A stretch of DNA of 64,000 bases, from assembly GCA_024138015.1 (NCBI GenBank), contig JAMXBB010000012.1, positions 18,095,374 through 18,159,373 on the forward strand, given 5' to 3'. Position numbers and translations under genes: made by a program. Each line of letters opens with the position of its first letter. Position 1 is the stretch's first letter. The notes below the pieces were generated by a model. That model had not been told where the DNA came from. It was given only the letters and a program-made list of their open reading frames with translations, and did no database searches. The stretch comes from Lumnitzera littorea. Its lineage: Eukaryota > Streptophyta > Magnoliopsida > Myrtales > Combretaceae. This document shows positions 37,049 through 47,930 of this stretch, one piece after another.

Positions 37049-38387
37049 ATATGTCTAAAGTATCTTGAGATTATTAGTCCATATAAATTGATAATCATTC
37101 AATAACTAAGTTATGGCTTACTAACTTGACCATGTCCTTTACAAACATCTAACAATATTTGAAACTAAGATACCTTATGGTTCTTTAGTGTTTTTACAAT
37201 GGCCATTGTCAAATAACATCCAATTTTTAGGATCATACGAGACACCTTTGCTAGAAATTGTAAGTGCTTACTTATGAAAACACTTGATAGAGTTTCTTGA
37301 GTCCATAAAATTATGCATACATCATGTTGTAGAATTCTTGTTACACCTAAAACATATTCCTTTCCTTCTTTTCTCTTCAAGTTTAAGAAGAGATAGCCTG
37401 ATGGGAATCGGCCTTCGACTATATCCAAGTCGATGCAGACCTGCTTGAAGCTGAGGCCTATAAAAAGCTTGCTGAGGTTGAGCAAAAGCAAGAAGGACAA
37501 GAGGAAGGAAGATAAACACTTGGCATCAAGTCTGTCGTCAGTCGAGGTACCAAGATATCATATAGTTGAGTACTCGAGACCAAAGAACCACTCAGTACAG
37601 CATCAAGAGACTCGTGTCGACTGATTCTAGGATTCGACAATTATGGGCTGACTTTTTTGGTGTCTTAGCCAAACGTTGCAAGACTTTAAGGACTCTTTCC
37701 CGAACCTACACATCCAATTGCCAACCTCATCCGGTTCGGATATTACTCCTTCCAGGACATGCCAACTCCCCTTGTAAAATGCACAGTTTTGTATTCTTGT
37801 ACATGTTTTCCTTTATTTTATTTATGGGCCCAATTCTTTAGGGTTTAATGCCTTGTACATTATTTATAGTTTTGCCACTATGGTTTAGGACTTGCTATAA
37901 ATAAGCAACTTTTGTAAACAATGGAGATATACATACATAGACGTCAATATACAAAATCAGACAGAAAGTATATTTCTGTGTTTTAGAATCTTTCCCTTTT
38001 TGAGCAAGGCTACTCTTAAGCTAGTATTTTTAGATTATCGAGTGTAGATCAAACTCTTTAATCGTCCTCGTGTTCTTATCGATCTTTTCCTCAAGATTAT
38101 GATGAACCTCTTCATTTGAGTGAGTTAGTGAGTTGTATCTAACTTTCATTGGAATCTCAAGTGACATTTAATGTATGTGAGTTGTATCGAACCCTATTTT
38201 GAGCTTAAACCCCTGATTGTGTTTGTAACTTGGTGAGTTATATCTATTCACATTCACCATCAAAACCTTCCTGTTCTTCATACCCATTTCCTTTGGAATC
38301 TCAAATACCCATTCTGGATTACTAACTCGCTACTATTTCTTTGATCCTTATCATAGCCTATGCCTAGTTTGAGTTAACTTAGGCTTA
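37049..38387. other. Unassigned sequence with an LTR-like promoter motif
   Basis: No host gene is recognised. The segment around 37850-37960 has TATAAATAAGC (about 37897) followed by a pyrimidine-poor leader, and the sequence near 37430-37640 has a higher GC content with several overlapping short open frames on both strands. This could be part of a decayed LTR or a non-autonomous retrotransposon, but I cannot find terminal repeats. The short overlapping frames at 37165-37841 do not resemble any protein I know. Confidence 0.35.
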
Positions 38388-38965
38388 GGTGAGGAGGAAT
38401 TAAGGTTTTGGTTCAAATGTGCAATACTATTGTAGCTTGTTTGATTAGTAGAGCTATATGAGCGTTACTATAAGTTTTTGAAGAGGTTAGTGTATGGATT
38501 ATGGGATTTTTATAATGTTTAATGAAGATTCTCATAGAGAGTAAGATTGCTTTTGACAGTTTGGCTTCATTGTATATTTGGTGCGTGCAATGGATGGGGT
38601 TGAAACATTTTAATAAGGTATTACAATTTAGGTTTTGAACCATTAAGGGAACAACTTCGTATCCCTCATTTTAGTGTACTTAGTTGATGAGTCAATCCTA
38701 CTCTTCCCTTTAGGACTGGGTGAGGAGGAATTAGAGTTTTGGCTTTAATTGTAGTTTGTTTGATTGGGAGAGTTATAAGAGCAGTTATTGGAAGTTTTTG
38801 AAGAGAATGATGTGTGAGTTATGGGGTTTTTATAATGTTTAGGAAAGATTTTGTTGAATAATAAAGTTGCTTTTTGCAATTTGGTTAGGGTATAAGTTCG
38901 GTGCAATAGATGGGGTTGAAATATTTTAATAGGGTATCGTAAGTTAGTTTTTGGTTATCTAGAGG
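38388..38965. repeat. Imperfect tandem repeat, two units of about 330 bp
   Basis: Both units begin GGTGAGGAGGAATT (38388 and 38719) and share the blocks AGTTTTTGAAGAG, TTTTTATAATGTTTA and GATGGGGTTGAAA in the same order, with substitutions and small indels. The second unit is recognisable to about 38965. No reading frame is conserved between the units, so this is non-coding duplication. Confidence 0.75.
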
Positions 38966-39205
38966 ATTGGATAGAAACTTGTGTTACTTTATTCTATATT
39001 GAATAGTTAGAAAGAAGATGTAATTTGTGTTTAAGTATTCACTCATGTAGAAGGTTGATTAACTATTGTCTTGTAGACATATCTATATCATGGAGTTATA
39101 ATACTTTAGTTCTATGGCATGAAATAATTAATTAGGTGCAATAGACCCCTCAAGTTCTCATGGAATACCTCTACTTTCTCATGACTTATCAAAATATGTA
39201 CATAC

Positions 39206-39753
39206 TAGGGGAGGGTATGGTTCGGTTTCATACGATTTGCCCCATTACCGAATTAAATCTAATATAACAATTCGTTTTTTTTTTTTTAAATTGAACCTAA
39301 TCATATGGTTTGGTTTGTAAATTTTTTCAAACTTAATCAAAATTGGTTTAGTTTGGTTCGATCCACGGTTCAAATTGTTTATGTCAAATTTTTACTAAAT
39401 ATTTTTATTTTCAATAAATATAAAATTTCAAATGGAATTTAGTCAACTTAATCTTAATAATTAACACAAAATTATGACAAAGAATAATAAGATATGAAAA
39501 ATTTGATGAAACATATAAAGATCGATGGAAAAAAAATATAAAAAAGTACAAAATAATTGCATAATTTTTTTTATTTAACTAAAGGGTTCGATTCGGTTCT
39601 AAACGATTGGGTTTACTTTCTCAAATCGAACTGCGAACCGTTTATACATAACTGAATCGAATCATAAACTAAATGATTCATAAAAAACCAATTTTTCAAT
39701 TTGGTTTAGTTCATGGTTCGACTCACAGTTTGTGATTTTTTTGCCCAGCCCTA
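39206..39753. mobile_element. hAT-type MITE
   Basis: A 548-bp element with short terminal inverted repeats, TAGGGGAGGG at the left and CCCAGCCCTA at the right. Perfect 8-bp target duplications GTACATAC occur at 39198-39205 and 39754-39761. The interior is AT-rich with repeated 'ggttcg/cgaacc' words, typical of plant hAT MITEs. It has no coding capacity and would depend on a transposase elsewhere. The 8-bp duplication and TAGGG termini support hAT. Confidence 0.88.
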
Positions 39754-39838
39754 GTACATACTAACATCTAATAGAATTATTTTTAGTGGATCTTTAATGA
39801 TGATTTTATGGCTTTAATAACAATTTGAGATGCATGCA

Positions 39839-42764
39839 TGTTACGCTCCGAAGTCGCAGAGTCACAACAGTCCCGTCGTGTAAACCATTTTATGATAGTA
39901 ACTGGCCTCACAGTGCCTACCATAGACATGATTTACATAAGGCGTCGACGACTCCTCGCTTTGAAGTAAACAATTCGATTAATAATTATACTACAATTAT
40001 GATAAATATTATAATTTCTAATAAACATAGATAATTATAAGTAAGTCCACAGAGCTTCCCAGGAAGTTTTACATAATCACCACAGTCTACTAATTTACAG
40101 AATAACTATCAGTCTTTAACCTTTAACTACAAGGTCAGTCTAGTTACACATTATACTAAGTAACTTGATTATCACACTCCTGGCTTCAAAAGGACTAACC
40201 TCTGGGTAATTGTAAGGCGGCATAGTACTTAAAGTGATCACAAATCAGAACCTGCAAAAGGATTTGTAAGGGTATGAGCGACTACAGCTCAGTAAGTTGA
40301 ATTGGAGACTCATGAATACATACAAGCACAAACAGGGTTATCAAACAATTATTTTCATGCAATGCAACAATCAAGTGTCATCGCACAACGTAGTCCGGTC
40401 CGTTGTGAAATTAGAGAAATTTCACCCGCTCCAATCCGGGTTGAGGAGTTCCATGTTATACAGCAGCTCACAACCAAACCTAGGCTTGTGTAATGGAGAC
40501 CTCGCTCCTCCTGCGACTATCTTCGAACCATTGACTTCACCCCTGCCGCGACCTCCTCTCCTGTCACTTAGTTCGACTGAGGATGAAGAAGGGACCATTT
40601 TGCAATCCTGCGCTATCCTTTTCGAAGGGGTCGGTATTTGGTTGGAGAATCCTATGATCCTCTAACGGGTTGCAATGCATGATATTTTTTGTTATTAGGG
40701 TCAATTAAGATTAAATTCCGTTTAGGGTGTTCAAACAATTTCATACCAATTCAATCAGTCACAAAATTATTTACCATACAAATTTCAGCACAAATTCAGA
40801 TACATCAAACACATGCGCAAACTACTTACAATTACAATCATATACAAGCCTAAGTCTCCGAGTACTACAAAACTAGTACTCTATTACAATAAGCAATAAC
40901 CCAACTTACTTGAAATTGCTCGATCGCTCGATTCCTTAATTGCAAGCTGATGTGTCTCTGGGTATCCTATAATATAATAGGTCTTTTTAGTACTTATAAT
41001 TTATGGTTTCATATTCTAAGTTATATTTTAACTCTTTTTTTTTTTTCGTATATACCCATTACGTCCTAATGATTCGTTGTACTCTATTTCGGTGTTCGAA
41101 TCTTAAATGAAAATTTAAATTTTGATTTCTAAGTCTTAAATATGCTCGAATCCTAATGTGAAATTAAGCTCAAGTGTCCAAATATCCTATTGGGTCGTGA
41201 TTTGGTATTCTAGACTATTCGGTGCATGCTAACCCTAATTGAGGTATCAGATTTATTCCCGATATGTGAAAATCTTACATTTTGAGATATTTACTTAAAA
41301 TTTAATGTTATTTCAGATTTATTATTTTTCTGATTTCTACTATAATATTACCTAAATAACTCTAATTTTGTAGATTTATTAATTTACAATTTCACTTATT
41401 ACTAATTTCTTACATTACTTACCTAATTTCCCTAATTAATCATACTTAATACTCCAAAGGCTAGGATTAAGGTTCTACTTCAGAGATTAACATCCCTAAA
41501 CATCTAATTAAGATCTAAATCAGTAATTAACATCCTAATCACCTAATTAACCCCAAATCACCCAATTTTTCCATCATTTTAGGGTTAAAAATTAACTTAA
41601 AAATTTCAAAAATTAATTTTAAAAAAATGGCTTCATAGTACTGTTCTACATCATATGAGTATCCTACAGAAAAATTTTGAGCTCCAAACTACACTCATAA
41701 GTCTATTTATTTTTTGGTTTAATCATGCTCGGTTTTGAACAATTTGTTAAGGACCTTATATTTTCAGACATAATTAAACTAAATAAATATTTTTCCCTAA
41801 ATCTACATACAATAAAACCTCAGAATAACAAGTTTCATAATTTTCTAGGCAAAATAACTAATTTTACAAAATTATTCAAAAATCAGGGTGAATAAATGTC
41901 TAACCGGTTCAAAACTTTCTAGCCGTCCAAACCTGGTTCAAGGTTATCAGCTGGTCCAGGCGGTGGTTCTAGTGTAGGGTGGTGGTAGTGGTGGTTCGAT
42001 CCTAGGTGGTGGTGAGTGGTGGGTTTGGTTCACTTGCTTAATCTGCACAGTTTTCTTCTTTTTTTTTTTCTGGATTTTCTCTCGATTTTTTCAGTGTTCT
42101 AATTTTTCTCAGATGCTAAACTGACCAAATGACTTCTAGAAAATTTCCCCCTATTTATAGACATTTTTTGTAATTAATATGCATTAATTTTGACAAGACT
42201 TTGCCTATTTTCCTAAATTTTTGGTTTTTAGGTTGTCCAAATTTTATTGGTTGATTTTTCTTTTTCTGATTTAGACTTGCCACGACCTAATCTTGATTCA
42301 GCTTATCCTCTTTTGATTTTTTCTAATTTTTTCATAATTATTTTATAATTTTCTTTAATTATTTGCTTAGTTTTTAGCCAATTTAAGTAATTACGCGTAT
42401 TTTTATCTACACGTAAATACATGTGGGGTACACGTGAACATTCCTAATTATTATTTTGGTCATTCTAAAATTTTTAGTATACATATAATCTATCTCTAGT
42501 AATTTATTAGTTATTATATTACACTTTTCGCCTTTTTGGTAATTAGCAATTATTATGCTAATTTATTATGCTTAAAATTTAAAAATTTTATAGTCTCCTA
42601 TTTTACTATTTATTTTCTTAAATTTAAGTTTACGAGGTCATTTTTACTAATATTTCTCTCAATAGTTTATAATTTGGGTTTAATCGGATTTTTTAACCGA
42701 TCGCCCTAAACCTTGGATTCTAAATTCAATCCTACTGTTGCTTAGCTTGGCTTTAGGGCTTACA
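39839..42764 (-). mobile_element. Solo LTR, family LTR2 (copy B)
   Basis: A 2,926-bp LTR on the minus strand. On + it begins TGTTACGCTCCG and ends GGGCTTACA. Perfect duplications ATGCA occur at 39834-39838 and 42765-42769. It is very similar to LTR2-A over its length, with a few small insertions. It lies outside E1, so it is an independent insertion followed by LTR-LTR recombination. The GGT-rich patch is at about 41970-42025. The open frames at 39825, 40297 and 40302 lie inside the LTR and match the corresponding frames of LTR2-A only because the LTRs are homologous. Confidence 0.93.
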
Positions 42765-42769
42765 ATGCA

Positions 42770-43367
42770 TATTTAAAAAATTATATGGATGTGAAAAGTA
42801 CACTTTATGAATATTGGGCATTGATCTACACTTGATTAAGGCATTTTCTTGATTTTAACAGAATGGTTAATTTTCTTGAAAGGAACTTGTACATAATTAA
42901 AGATTTAAAATGCAATTTGCAGCTATAATCATACAACAAAGCTTAAATATTTCATATAAGATCGTAATGATTAATGTTTCAATTTCACCTCACTACTCAC
43001 ATTGATGGTAAATATTTTGCTAACATGCTCATTTTGTCATGTTTATGTCTTTGCCATTAATAGATATGAGCAAGTTGTCTAAATTTAACAAACATGACTT
43101 GATTTAAGGTTCCAATGGTTGATTATTATCTTATTAGCCCTTTCCTTTGTTTTTATGTATTAGAACCTTATTACCTTGAACCATATATGTTATTTTCACT
43201 TGAGAAAATGATAAACGAGTCGCCCTGTCATCTTATTTTTGTATACAACTAGACAAACTATGAAAAAATAAAGATGAATGAGAATCGTTTCATATGCTAC
43301 ATAATGAATTTTCGACATTATAATATCTTCTTTTTTTAAAAAAAAATTATTATAGCTAATAAAGTTT
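42770..43367. other. AT-rich spacer
   Basis: About 600 bp of AT-rich sequence between LTR2-B and a small MITE. No gene, terminal repeat or tandem structure is seen. Confidence 0.5.
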
Positions 43368-43370
43368 TAG

Positions 43371-43809
43371 CACTATGTTAGGATGAGGAAAGAGAAGGGA
43401 AGAAATTAGAAGGGAAGCAAAAAGAGAGAGAGAGAGGAAAAGTTCTAATTCCTATATTTGGTATAGGGGAGGAAAGTAAGAAAGGAGACGAAAGTGAGAG
43501 TTTTGTTTCCATAGCCCTACTTATTTTATTTTATTTTTTTTACCTTGTAAAATTGAGAAAAAGGGGAAGGAAAGGTTAGAAAAAAATTGCAATTACTAAT
43601 GTGTCGCTCCTTTTTACTTGCTTTTCCTTAATATTATTTTTAATAAGTTTATTAGTAATTTTAAATAATATTCATTTTGCCTTTAACAATAGTTAAAATT
43701 TCTCCATTTTACTTCCCTTCATTATCTATACTTCTACAAGTTCATCTCTCCACATCCTTTCCTCCTATATTCCTTTCTTCTTCATTCCATACCTTATCCA
43801 AACATAGTG
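43371..43809. mobile_element. Small CACTA-like MITE
   Basis: 439 bp with inverted ends. The left begins CACTATGTTAGGATGAGG and the right end, read in reverse complement, begins CACTATGTTTGGATAAGG (16 of 18 identical). Three-base duplications TAG occur at 43368-43370 and 43810-43812. CACTA termini plus a 3-bp duplication are the hallmarks of the CACTA superfamily. The left half is GA-rich and the right half CT-rich, so much of the element could fold back. There is no coding capacity. Confidence 0.65.
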
Positions 43810-44365
43810 TAGGTGTTTACTAGATATATTAGATTTAGTGGTATTGATGTTTGAACAAAACTTAATAGTTGAGTAAAATGAGTCTCTTTTTATAATAATA
43901 AATAAGAATATATATATATATATATTTACATTTATTGGAATACCTTGATTATTGGTCTCCATCATTGTTTCTTTGTACCTTAAAGTATCATTTGGTTGTC
44001 TTATTTATATGTAATAATACTAAACAAGTTTTTTAGTCCGTCTTTTATTTGTACATTAACCAAAGTTAATGGATAAAAATGCTTAAAGTATTGGAATAAA
44101 ATTAACATATTTGTATATTTCGTAGTAAAGAATCAATATTAGCTTGTTTACATTGGTGAAAATGGGATTCTATTAGCTCCATATTCCTTATTAGACTTGT
44201 ATTAGATCACTCATTTCATTTTTTTTACTCCTTAGTAGTGTTAGGGAAGGATGGCTATTATTTGAAACCATGTAATTGACATTACTTACTATCACTTTAG
44301 AATTGCAATTACATACAAGCAACTCTTTCCTTCCATTTGTGTCACAATAAAATTAAACAAAGAGC

Positions 44366-44966
44366 TGTGAGATCTTATGGTTAAGTATCCCACATAGATC
44401 GTAGAGGGTTGTGGTATTAGTTTATAAGGTTATGGTTGTAAATATTTTGTTATTATAAGCTTGAAACTTTTGGGTCAAGTGGTTGAAATGGGCCCATTAA
44501 TATTTATTAGTTTGGCTATTTAATACTTTTGGCTCGGGAGGTTATAAATGGTATCAGAGCAGACTCTTTGCTAGTGCGTAGATGATTTGGATCTGGCTCT
44601 AGTTTAAAGAAGAGGTTTAAGGAAGGCAGGGAGTATCATTATAGTATGACTCTTTACATACTTTTAGAATGATCTATAGGTAATAGATAGCTTGAATTGT
44701 ATATCGAAAAAGAAGGAAGATTTGGACTCAATTGTAAGGTCTCGCAACGAGAACATCGTATGTTTAAAAGGGGAGGAGAGGAGATTGTGAGACCCTATGG
44801 TTAAGTATCACATACGGATTATGGGAGGTTGTAGTACTAGTTTATAAGGTCATAATTGTGAACATCTTGTCAATATAAGCTTGAAACTTTTGGATTAAAT
44901 GGTTCAAATGGGTCTATTAGTATTTGTTGGTTTAGCTATTCACTACTTTTGGCCTAAAACGTTATA
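44366..44966 (+). mobile_element. TRIM (miniature LTR retrotransposon)
   Basis: Direct terminal repeats of 181 bp lie at 44366-44546 and 44786-44966, each starting TGTGAGA and ending GTTATA, about 80% alike by eye. A perfect tRNA-iMet primer site TGGTATCAGAGC lies at 44549-44560. A purine tract AAAAGGGGAGGAGAGGAGAT ends at 44785. Flanking 5-mers AGAGC and ATAGC are a degenerate duplication. The interior is about 240 bp and codes for nothing. Such elements are copied by the machinery of autonomous LTR retrotransposons. The LTR ends in TA, not CA. Confidence 0.88.
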
Positions 44967-44971
44967 ATAGC

Positions 44972-47694
44972 CTTCTTCCATCAATATAATATTACAATGA
45001 AAACAAAGAAATGAAAAAGAAAAACCCTAACTCTACTCATCTTCATACATCCTTTCCATCCATCATTCTTTAGGTATCCTTGCTATCTCTCTCTAGATTT
45101 ATGTCCACTCTCGATTCACGTCCTATGACTCTAGGCCATGATGTTGTTATAGTAATGGGTGTGGGCTATCTCTTGTCTCAATCTATTGCTTTCGATTCAT
45201 GATCTATCTTTCTTGATCAAGAACTAAAGATTGCAATAGGTTTTGTACAGGTGGGTTGTTGAAGTGGGAGTGTGTAATTAAACACAAGAACCATAGAACA
45301 GGGAGCTGGTGGTCATGTGATTGCAATGGGTTTTGTATTGGTGGTCATACAGTTATATTGGGTGGACTCAAGTTTAGGAGCGATTTTGTGTTTTTATGGG
45401 TTAAGGTTTCATATTTGGATGAATTAATAGAAGGAATTTAGATTTGATGAAAGTGATAAATTTAATTTATATATATATATATATATTTTATAAGGATGAA
45501 TTTAACATTAGAATGAAGATGATGAAAATAACATATGATGAAGAAGATTTTATGAAAATGATGAATTTAATAATTTTCTTTTTTGGCTAAGGTTGAATTT
45601 AATATTTGGATAAAGATGATATGATGAAAATACTAGGGATATTTTGGTCTTTTAAGTAGTTATTCAATTTTTTTTCCTTCATATATTCTTTAACTAACTA
45701 AACAACATAATAAACATTCTTGACCTATTTCATGTCAATTCTATTCTTCAATAATAAAAATATGTATCTAATATTGCTTACACCAAATATGGTACAAGTG
45801 AATTATATTACCATTTCTTCTTATAATATGCTATATAGCTCTTTTTATTCTATTTAGTTTTACTAATTAAATGTGCATAAATCAACTAGAGTTGTATATT
45901 GTTAAGTATCTAATAATTATAAATCCTTAACTTGGAAAAAAAAAAAATTAAAAGCAAACGATAGACTTGAAAAAGATGCCTATGGTCTATGTGCATTAAC
46001 CTTTTGCAAAGTTAATAAGTTTTTTAGTAGTTGTTGATAGAGTCTATCGTTTAATTAGTTTTCTTATTTAAGAATATTACTTGTTATAATTAACATTTGT
46101 TTGATTGAATAAATTTTTTCATCAATTATTTGGTTTGTATATTGTTTGAAGTTGTTGAGCAAAAAGTCTTGAGGTACTAGAGTAAAACTAAAATATTTAT
46201 ACCATATATTTGGTAGTACAAAAATCCATTTCATAATATAGAATAAAATGCATCTTTAAAATTCTAAAAATAACATTATACTCAATTTTCAAATCATAGT
46301 ATTAAGCTTTATTGTAACTTATAACAAGAATAATTCATTTTTAAAATTTCTTTTAATTTTTTCAATCATAAAAATTTGTATCCGATATCCTATACACTAA
46401 ACATGGCTGTCATATCTTGTTTTTCTTATACTGTACTATTCAATTTTTCCTATACTTTTTTATTTTATTAACCAAATGCTACCTTATAAATTAACAACTC
46501 ATTTGCTTCCCATTAATAGTAGTTTCATTTGCTCCTTATTCTTTATGGAAGAATTATTAAGGCATTCATTTGTATTTTAGGGTCGAAATAGTAATATTAT
46601 CAGGACTCTTTATTATAAGAAGTGTTTAATACATATTCATTACTCAAATATTTAAATAGTTATTAAATATTGGAATTCATTTTGTTCCTAATAGCCTCAA
46701 TAAAATTAACAAGTGATAGTGCAATATCTGTTCATAATTTATTATAGCTTTATTCCACTCCTCACTATATAACTATTATATTCTAGTCTTTTTCCATTTA
46801 GTGAAGTTTGATTAATTAGTACATGTACTTCGATATGAACTAAGAAAGAGTTTCACCTCAAGACTTTCCTTCTCTATTGGTATATTATTCATCATGCCTC
46901 CATTAGATATGTTAATATTACCAAATGCATATATTATAAAATAAATTCATTAGCATAATAAAAAAAATAGTAATAAATTTTATTTAAATAAGCATAGTGA
47001 TTTTTTTTACCATGTAGGGGAGTTGATTATGACTTTAGAGAATGGGAAATTGTTGTATAAGTGAAAAAATGGGGAGCTAAAAAATATGTAGAGAAGATTT
47101 GTACAATACACTTAACAACAGGATAGAGAAATAAAGTGAAGAGAGAAAGTGATTAGAATATATATATATATATATATATATAAAATAATTGAAAAATATA
47201 TCTTCATTAAATTAATTGATAATTAATATAAGAGCTGGTTTTATTCTTATATATTATGAGATTGAGGACTAGATAGTAATTTTTTAAAATGGTAATTACT
47301 TAAGGTTTTCTAACTTTAATAATATAGATACTATCTATATAATCATTGCCTAATGCAATTTTCTCTTTCTTGATTTAAATTAGAAAACTAAATTCATAGT
47401 TGGTAATAACATCAATAGAAATAATGAACGTATTTGACATAAACTATTCCTATAAATGTGGACAAAATTTTTGTTTAATTGTATTTTACTTCTTATATTT
47501 ATATATCTATAATAAAAATATAGTATTGCGGGAGCCTATCTCATCACAAAGAACTCTTTAGGCCATTGATTTAATAATGGGTTTGAAAAGTTGATCTTTT
47601 TCATAGATAATTGTGTAAATTGTAATTTAGTGTAAATTAAACAAATCAAAATGGAAGAGGAAAAAACAAAAAAGAGGCCAAGTGTCCAAATCAA
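44972..47694. other. AT-rich sequence, no gene supported
   Basis: It contains a 61-residue open frame (45256-45441) with no recognised domain, and a phrase near 'ttgcaatgggttttgtattggtgg' that recurs imperfectly 90 bp apart (about 45230 and 45321). There is a (TA)n tract at about 47157-47182. The same content is repeated in the second copy of the block (48852-51576). No splice or coding pattern persuades me of a gene. Confidence 0.45.
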
Positions 47695-47702
47695 CTATAA
47701 GG

Positions 47703-47929
47703 TAAGGATAGGCAAAAAAACTAACCAAATAGAATCAACCTGTAAATCAAATCGAATCAAATAAAAAATTTATAGTTAGTTTAGAAAGATAAATTAAACT
47801 AAACCATTTAAAAAATATATATATAGTAATATTTTATTTCAAGTAAAGAGTGTTTTTTTATAATAATATAGTATATAAAAGAATTTTTTATTTACATTTA
47901 TTGAAATATATATATATATATATTAAACT
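47703..47929. mobile_element. Truncated copy of the hAT-type MITE at 51585
   Basis: It is identical to the left 227 bp of the element at 51585-52201 and is preceded by the same 8-mer CTATAAGG (47695-47702). It stops at the N at 47930. The truncation coincides with the assembly gap, not with any biological boundary. Confidence 0.8.
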
Positions 47930-47930
47930 N
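47930..47930. other. Single unknown base (N), assembly join
   Basis: It is the only ambiguous base seen in the window. It separates the two near-identical 3.88-kb blocks exactly, as expected where two overlapping contigs were placed side by side without merging. Confidence 0.9.

Larger units (their letters stand above)
44051..47929. repeat. Near-identical 3.88-kb block, copy 1
   Basis: It matches 47931-51811 apparently base for base, apart from a 2-bp length difference in the (TA)n tract near 47161 (22 against 24 bases). It contains a TRIM (44366-44966) and the first 227 bp of a hAT-type MITE. It ends at a single N (47930). See findings: the most likely explanation is redundant contig ends. 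Confidence 0.95.

Noticed and set aside
37165..37841. Overlapping short open frames on both strands as genes
   Set aside because: Frames overlap in several phases without any recognised domain, which is expected in a GC-richer non-coding patch.
32719..42764. The two LTR2 copies as the two LTRs of one element
   Set aside because: Each has its own perfect 5-bp duplication (CTCAT and ATGCA), and the DNA between them includes E1 gag, the E1 5' LTR and a MITE, not an LTR2 internal region.
45256..45441. A 61-residue open frame as a small gene (also at 49136-49321)
   Set aside because: No recognised domain, no splice context and no codon signal. Its apparent conservation is only the duplicated assembly block.
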